Positions 40,342 to 45,628 of a DNA stretch of 45,628 nt are shown one piece after another. The stretch lies in the IMG/VR virus record IMGVR_UViG_3300046167_000068, positions 1 to 45,628 of that record; one strand, given 5' to 3'. This DNA comes from a virus. The notes beneath the pieces are model-generated. The model was not told the origin of the DNA. It worked only from the letters and a program-made list of their open reading frames with translations, and did no database searches. The stretch's first letter is position 1. Each line of letters begins with the position of its first letter. The position numbers and the translations under genes were made by a program.

Positions 40342-42243
40342 TTATTTTTTACTTGGTTTCTTCATTAGTCCACCTTTAGCTCTACCACCTCGTGCCAGTC
40401 CTCTAGAATCAAACTGACCTGATTTTGTTCTTGCTTCAATGGTTCTTTGTGACCTTGCCCTATCTGCCATTTTTTCTGATTTTGACTTTTGGCTTTGAGT
40501 TCTTGAAAGTGCTTGACCTGTTGTAGTCTGACCACGGTCTCTAGCTCTTCTAATCTCAGCTTCAGTAGCAACATTACCAGCATCTTTTTGAGCTTTCAAT
40601 TTAGCTAATGTTGCAGATTCTTTTCTTCTAGCTTCAGCTGCTACAGCTTGACGTTTTGCTTCTGCATCAGTAGTAATTTTTAGTCTTCTTTCTTTTGTGG
40701 CAGCTTTAGCTTGAAGCTCTTTGTTGTTTGCATCTATTGCAGCTTTAAGCTCATCTTTTTTCCACTGTGGCATATTCTGTAAGTCAGCAACACTATGGAA
40801 ACCATTACCTCTAGTGCCTTTAACATCATCAAGAAAACCTTTACCCATAATTTGATTTACTAATGTTATAGTATAACCTTCACCATTTTGAGTATCAGCA
40901 AAAGCTCTTTGTTCTTTAGTCATACTAGCTTTATAAGACTCTCCAGCCTTGACTGCAGATTCAGCTCGAACGGAATCACCAATTAAATTTGCTATATTTT
41001 CCATAGCTTTAATCTTATTGATTGTTGCTTTTCTTTCCATCTTCTGACCAATAACCATAGCTGGCCCCCACCCTGGAATAGCAACACCTAAACCTTTAGC
41101 TAAACCACTTATTTTTTCTTGAGGTTTAGATAACTCTTTCATATAAGCATCAAAGTCTTCTGGATTAGACCAATCAAGTTGTTCAGTAGCTTGTACCCTC
41201 CAACCTTTTTCAACGTAAGGTGTAGACATTTCAGTCCCACCTATACCATCCATATTATCTCTATCTCTAGTAGGTTCTAATTCAGGTACACAACTATCTG
41301 ATTCTTCATCATATACTGTACCTGGTGCACATACTGGAGTTGTAGGAGCTACAGGAGCTACAGGAGTTTTTTGTTCTTCAGGCGATTTAGGGACTCCTGG
41401 GCCTTGGTAAAAGTAAGATCCACCTGGGATACCATACATAGAAGATAAAGATGTAGGTGAAACAGCATAAGATTTTGTTTGTTCCGAGTTTAAGCTTAAT
41501 GGTTTAACTTGATCTGGTCTTACAGTAGTACCTAAGCCTGTCATTGATAATGGATCTAGATAAGTACCTTCAGAAGCTTTAATAGGTTGTTGATTAGTTA
41601 CTGGATTAGTTGTTTGAGCTGGAGCATTCTGTGATTGCATCTGTGCAGGTTCATTAGTAGCTGGGGTACGATTAATAGTAATACCACGTTTAGCTAACTC
41701 ATCCATAATTCCAGGATTATTCTTAGTCATTTGCATAAACTGACCAATAACTTGATCTATACGAGTTGGATCATTATAAGGAGATTGCGCCATACCACCA
41801 GTAGCAAAACCTACAGTCAACCCACCTTCGTTTAGTTTTTGATTTACTAAAGGATCATTCATTGCAGTATAGACCATCTTATCCATAAGACCGCCATTAG
41901 CTACACCTGTTCTCATCATCTCTTCGAGACCAGCTAAATCACCTTCAGTCATACCTTGAGAAGGTTCAACAGGTTCGCCACCTATTCTACCATCCTCTTC
42001 CATGTTTTGCAAGCCCATCTTAGCTTCATTACGCATATCCTCAAACACACGAACACCAAAGTATCTTACCACATCGGCAGGTACTACGTACTCACCTTCA
42101 GACAACTGAGCCGGTATATCATCACGGACTTCACTGGCAAGAGATCCTGAAGGTATTTCATTACCTGATACAGGATCACGATCCATTCCGTCATCTGCAA
42201 TACCACCTTCTTCAAACATACTCATTTGTCTATTCATTATCAT
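40342..42243 (-). CDS. Virion-associated protein with SEGEYVVPADVVRYFG motif
   Basis: A 633-residue protein. Residues 30-85 contain IPAQLSEGEYVVPADVVRYF and FEDMRNEAKMGLQNM, a motif I associate with head-region proteins of marine podoviruses, pelagiphages included (from memory). The middle is Gln/Pro/Thr-rich and disordered, with a Cys pair in CAPGTVYDEESDSC. The C-terminal 150 residues are a basic Ala/Lys/Arg coiled coil and tail (GLARGGRAKGG). Start: ATG 42243 overlaps the upstream stop (ATGA), but ATG 42237 has better spacing from AAGG. Function unknown; probably head assembly or an internal protein. Confidence 0.65.
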   Translation of the reverse strand: MIMNRQMSMFEEGGIADDGMDRDPVSGNEIPSGSLASEVRDDIPAQLSEGEYVVPADVVRYFGVRVFEDMRNEAKMGLQNMEEDGRIGGEPVEPSQGMTEGDLAGLEEMMRTGVANGGLMDKMVYTAMNDPLVNQKLNEGGLTVGFATGGMAQSPYNDPTRIDQVIGQFMQMTKNNPGIMDELAKRGITINRTPATNEPAQMQSQNAPAQTTNPVTNQQPIKASEGTYLDPLSMTGLGTTVRPDQVKPLSLNSEQTKSYAVSPTSLSSMYGIPGGSYFYQGPGVPKSPEEQKTPVAPVAPTTPVCAPGTVYDEESDSCVPELEPTRDRDNMDGIGGTEMSTPYVEKGWRVQATEQLDWSNPEDFDAYMKELSKPQEKISGLAKGLGVAIPGWGPAMVIGQKMERKATINKIKAMENIANLIGDSVRAESAVKAGESYKASMTKEQRAFADTQNGEGYTITLVNQIMGKGFLDDVKGTRGNGFHSVADLQNMPQWKKDELKAAIDANNKELQAKAATKERRLKITTDAEAKRQAVAAEARRKESATLAKLKAQKDAGNVATEAEIRRARDRGQTTTGQALSRTQSQKSKSEKMADRARSQRTIEARTKSGQFDSRGLARGGRAKGGLMKKPSKK

Positions 42244-44294
42244 TTACCTTTTTTATAAGAAGGATTGTATTCATCCTTCATTTCTTTTTTTGCTTCTAAG
42301 TTTGTCCATTGATCCCCGTACTGTGAGTCTTGGGTTTTTTCAGGGGGTAAAATTTTTCTTTGTTTAGCACTTAAGTTCATTCTATCTGTAACATTACGTG
42401 CTTCTACTTCACCTGAGTTAAGTTCATAAATAATATGTTCTTTTTCTTCTAAAGGTTTAAACCCTAAAGGATCAAAATATTTTTTAGGTTCTATAGGCTC
42501 TGTAGGTTTTTTAGTTACAAGGCGTTTTAAGGTAGGTAGGTCGTTATATTTATCTAAATCTTTTTTATATTGTTTTGCAGCTTTTCTGTAGTCTCTCCAA
42601 ACCTGTTTACCTTTATCAGATTCAGAAGCTATTTTAACCAGTACGCTTACAGCATCAGTTTCATCAGAAGTACCAGAATCAAAGTTTTCTGCTCTTTGTA
42701 TTACATGTTGCATTTCATGAAGTATTGTTGATTTCCAAACATCATCACTTAGGTTAGGGTTCATAGCAATATAACCATAGTTTGGTTCAAAGTAACCCAA
42801 TACTTCTTCATACTTAGGATTATTAAAAAACTCCCTATCTGTTATAACAGCTACATTTTTTAAGTTCGGATACTGTTCAAATAAAACTGGGTGTTCTATA
42901 ACTTCATCTAAACTAGTCCAAGTTTTTTCAATTTTATATCCAGGGTTAGCATTTTCAAATTTAATTTTTTCTTCTGGAGAAAGGTTATAGTATCTTAATT
43001 TTTCTGATACAAAATCTTCTACGTCATAACTAGGGTCTTCACCTACAACAGTTATATCTCTATTTTTTATATTAAGTTTTGAATCATCTATTTCAAACCT
43101 TAACATTCCATCTCTACCTCTAAAATATTCACCACTGTTATCTAAAGATTTTAAAGTTTTCTTAAAATATTTTGGGTGCTCTATCATTAAAGATATTGCG
43201 TTTGATTGAGCTATTTGTGCTGTATCATTATAAAAATAATACTCTGGACTCTTTAAAGCTACTTCAGGTATTTCTGGGCTTTTAGGATCTAACTTCTTAA
43301 TCTTTTGTAACATATCAAAATCTAAATCAACTTCATCAGATAATACTTTTTGTTTAAAAACTTCAAACTCAGAGTTAAAAGAATTTGTAATCCTATCTAC
43401 ATCAGGTGCATTTTTTGCATTAAGTCCACCAAAAATTCTTAGTGAACCTTCAGGTACTTTAACTAAAGATGAACCTACACCCATACCAGCAGTAGCATCA
43501 AAGACATCAGCTAAATTTATATCATCACCAGATACTTTACCTATTGAAGCCCCTGATATTTTAGATACTGTATCGTAAACTCCTTCAGCAACTGACTTAC
43601 CTACACCATAAATTTGTCGTATACTAGGTAACTCAGCACCTTCTTCCCACCATTCTTTAGCCGCTTCAACTACAGGTTCAAGATTTTCTTTCCAACGTTC
43701 AGCACCTGTTCTATTATCTTCAGGTTTAGATGTACCAAATATAGTGTAGGTTTTACCTAGCCTATCTATGAACATGTGTCCACCATCAGACTCACCTAAA
43801 TACTTATCATCATCTCTTGCATCTAATAAACTCAGTGGTCTACTATCAAGATCACTAACTGTAATTGGAGCTACTAGTTCTTCTTGAACTTCTGTTTTAT
43901 TCTTGTTAAGACCGAAAGCACTTTCTGTTTGATCTTTGAGACTAGCTGCCCCACCTTTGAAATAACCATATGCTTCTCCTGTTTCTTTTCTAGTTTTTGA
44001 TCTGTCTATAGCATAATCTATTGCATCTTTTTTAGATTTAAATTTAGGTAGTTTTTCTCCTGTAAGGTAATCTATAGGTCCATACTCTATAACATATTCC
44101 CTTAATTGATCTTCAGTATATTGATCACCACTTTCAGATACAGTTGGCATAGTATACCAATCCCCATCAACCTCAAATGTTGTAGATCTTTCAGAATAGT
44201 CTTCACCTGTCTTTGGATCATTCCAAATAATTCTACCAGATACTGTTTTATTTCCAGTATTATATGGAGTCTGAGTAAGAGTTTTATCCCCCAT
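42240..44294 (-). CDS. Late protein with zincin-type HExxH motif
   Basis: A 684-residue protein. The N-terminal 110 residues (WYTMPTVSESGDQYTEDQLR on to KDAIDYAIDRSKTRK) match a domain type I associate with phage virion proteins. The C-terminal third has AMNPNLSDDVWKSTILHEMQ completed by HVIQ: His526-Glu527-x-x-His530, a zincin metallopeptidase-like motif, with acidic residues downstream (DSGTSDETD) that could give the third ligand. A role in head maturation, or as a cargo effector injected with DNA, is possible (inference). It lies between the 64-aa and 633-aa late genes. Confidence 0.65.
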   Translation of the reverse strand: MGDKTLTQTPYNTGNKTVSGRIIWNDPKTGEDYSERSTTFEVDGDWYTMPTVSESGDQYTEDQLREYVIEYGPIDYLTGEKLPKFKSKKDAIDYAIDRSKTRKETGEAYGYFKGGAASLKDQTESAFGLNKNKTEVQEELVAPITVSDLDSRPLSLLDARDDDKYLGESDGGHMFIDRLGKTYTIFGTSKPEDNRTGAERWKENLEPVVEAAKEWWEEGAELPSIRQIYGVGKSVAEGVYDTVSKISGASIGKVSGDDINLADVFDATAGMGVGSSLVKVPEGSLRIFGGLNAKNAPDVDRITNSFNSEFEVFKQKVLSDEVDLDFDMLQKIKKLDPKSPEIPEVALKSPEYYFYNDTAQIAQSNAISLMIEHPKYFKKTLKSLDNSGEYFRGRDGMLRFEIDDSKLNIKNRDITVVGEDPSYDVEDFVSEKLRYYNLSPEEKIKFENANPGYKIEKTWTSLDEVIEHPVLFEQYPNLKNVAVITDREFFNNPKYEEVLGYFEPNYGYIAMNPNLSDDVWKSTILHEMQHVIQRAENFDSGTSDETDAVSVLVKIASESDKGKQVWRDYRKAAKQYKKDLDKYNDLPTLKRLVTKKPTEPIEPKKYFDPLGFKPLEEKEHIIYELNSGEVEARNVTDRMNLSAKQRKILPPEKTQDSQYGDQWTNLEAKKEMKDEYNPSYKKGK

Positions 44295-44478
44295 TGACCT
44301 GATCTCTTAACTGTTTTATTTTACGTAAAGCAAATGCTTGTCCTTGTAATCTAAATAGTTCTTCTGCTCTACTAGACTGTTCCATTACTCTATGAACCTC
44401 TGAGATTCTTCTGTCTATTTCTTCTAGAAAAGAATCCCATAAAGCTTTATCATTTACAAAAGGTTTTAAATTATTCAT
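44284..44478 (-). CDS. Small helical protein after portal
   Basis: A 64-residue helical protein (DRRISEVHRVMEQSSRAEEL, then FRLQGQAFALRKIKQL). The ATG overlaps the portal stop, and its stop lies inside the start of the next gene (11-base overlap). Similar short proteins sit after portal genes in other marine podoviruses. Function unknown. Confidence 0.6.
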   Translation of the reverse strand: MNNLKPFVNDKALWDSFLEEIDRRISEVHRVMEQSSRAEELFRLQGQAFALRKIKQLRDQVNGG

Positions 44479-45628
44479 GCAGCACCTTGTCCAGTATTAG
44501 CTGAAAAGCCAGGTTCTCCTGGAGTAGGCACTGAGCCTGTCCCTATAGTACCACCACCAGCTCCTGTAGGATCTCCTGCCTGTGCACCAGCTGGTCCACC
44601 TTGAGGCTGTCCTGGGGCTTCTGGTTGAGGCTCAGGAGGATTAGCTTCCTGCCACTTCTTAAGCATCTCTGCTTGTATTGTAGCATCTGACATTGAATTA
44701 ACTAATTTATCAGGGTCAAGTTCCATAGACTTAGCTATTTCACGAATGATGTAGTCCATCTTAGCAAATGGTGCTAGTACTGGATTCTGTACAACTTGTA
44801 AGAATTGCATTAGTCGTTGGCTACGTACTTCATTAGCCATTAAGCTTTCTGTACCACGAGCCTTAACATCAAGATCACCTTTGATCTCTTCATCATAATC
44901 AAACTGCATGTTGAAGTTAAAGAATGCTTTAGCCATAGGACCAAGTAAATAATCATCTACATTCTTGACTACATTACGTATACTTCCGTTAGCCGCAGAC
45001 ATAAGCATTGAGATGCCAGAAGCTGTACGGCCTACACCTGACACACCTGTTTGACCATGTGCGAAAGAAGGAAAGCCTGTTGATTCATCTGATAGTACAC
45101 GAGCTTTATCAAACATCTGCATGTTTTCATTAGAAACATTTGGAAACTTAGTTCCAAAGATTGCTTGTCCAGGTGCTCCACCCTGTCGTCTAAAGACTTT
45201 TCCAGGGTATACAGATAGATCTTGACCTGGGGTTAAGTTAGTTTCATCAACCTCTATAATCATATTACCAGATAAAGCAGCATTGTCAACAGCCATTCTC
45301 ATGAAACCATTCATAAGAGTTTGAGTATCATCCATGTTTTCAGCAATACCTATACCAAATAAGCTATAAGGACTTACTTCATAAGGTACAGCATAGTATG
45401 GTATTAGTGTAGGTGTAAATGGATTCATCACTAAACGTAATACTTGACCATTACAAATCCAGATGTTTACTGAGACTTGATCTAAATCTTTAAGATCACT
45501 TGGTATATCTACATCATGTCCTTCAAGAACTTCTGTATCTACATTACCCCAAAACTCTAGAACTTCATAACGTTCTGCTTTAGCCTCATTAGAGTCATCT
45601 TCCATAGCTTGTTCCCACCACTCTTTAG
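44475..45628 (-). CDS. Portal protein, C-terminal part (cut by window edge)
   Basis: At least 384 residues; the frame stays open to the window edge (KEWWEQAMED precedes the first visible Met), so the true start is outside. Typical portal segments are visible: PYEVSPYSLFGIGIAENMDD, TLMNGFMRMAVDNAALSG, SFAHGQTGVSGVGRTASGIS, and the crown/barrel helices MAKAFFNFNMQFD and NEVRSQRLMQFLQVVQNPVL. The C-terminus is Pro/Gly/Gln-rich. It forms the dodecameric DNA gate at one capsid vertex. The terminase genes would lie beyond the window. Confidence 0.88.
   Translation of the reverse strand, partial: KEWWEQAMEDDSNEAKAERYEVLEFWGNVDTEVLEGHDVDIPSDLKDLDQVSVNIWICNGQVLRLVMNPFTPTLIPYYAVPYEVSPYSLFGIGIAENMDDTQTLMNGFMRMAVDNAALSGNMIIEVDETNLTPGQDLSVYPGKVFRRQGGAPGQAIFGTKFPNVSNENMQMFDKARVLSDESTGFPSFAHGQTGVSGVGRTASGISMLMSAANGSIRNVVKNVDDYLLGPMAKAFFNFNMQFDYDEEIKGDLDVKARGTESLMANEVRSQRLMQFLQVVQNPVLAPFAKMDYIIREIAKSMELDPDKLVNSMSDATIQAEMLKKWQEANPPEPQPEAPGQPQGGPAGAQAGDPTGAGGGTIGTGSVPTPGEPGFSANTGQGAA

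Overview
The window is part of a temperate-type, short-tailed (podovirus-like) dsDNA phage genome, probably marine. The evidence is a T7-like replication set, a tyrosine integrase, a head and short-tail gene order, and low-GC sequence. The nucleotide-metabolism set (flavin-dependent ThyX, monomeric B12-dependent ribonucleotide reductase, glutaredoxin, MazG, DUF3310) and tail-fiber motifs are typical of marine podoviruses of Alphaproteobacteria, for example the HMO-2011-like and cobavirus-like groups. That placement is from memory of those groups, not from a search. Both ends are cut: the left end lies inside a small gene and the right end inside the portal gene. No terminase and no phage RNA polymerase are present in the window.

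Layout: positions 1-16112 are rightward (+) early/replication genes. In order they are small membrane proteins, a Cys-rich 560-aa protein, an M28-like peptidase, the integrase behind a cluster of short palindromic repeats, a PP-loop/PAPS-reductase-like enzyme, ThyX, an HTH-membrane protein, primase-helicase, family A DNA polymerase, and a T7 gp2.5-like ssDNA-binding protein broken by an in-frame TAA. An intrinsic terminator follows, then a RecB/Cas4-like nuclease, a small PD-(D/E)XK nuclease, and (behind a sigma70-like promoter) MazG, class II RNR, glutaredoxin, another nuclease-like protein and DUF3310. Positions 16109-45628 are leftward (-) late genes. Read in transcription order they are portal, a 64-aa protein, an HExxH protein, a 633-aa virion protein, scaffold, major capsid protein (own promoter, structured leader and terminator), tail adaptor, tail nozzle, a long tail fiber split by two frameshifts, a fiber-assembly chaperone-like protein, and a second repeat-rich fiber with an S74 auto-chaperone. 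Next come a cassette of exported or membrane proteins, a HlyC-like acyltransferase, a Gln-rich virion protein, a lysozyme, and two or three ejection-type proteins.

The two transcription units meet stop-to-stop at 16109-16112 with no spacer. The late unit's terminator appears to lie inside the last early gene on the opposite strand. The most unusual content is the late exported cassette (24385-27802). It includes a pilin-like protein with flanking cysteines and an Ig-like secreted partner, with the HlyC-like acyltransferase beside it. Three lesions in 45.6 kb (one stop, two frameshifts) suggest either assembly error or a decaying prophage copy.
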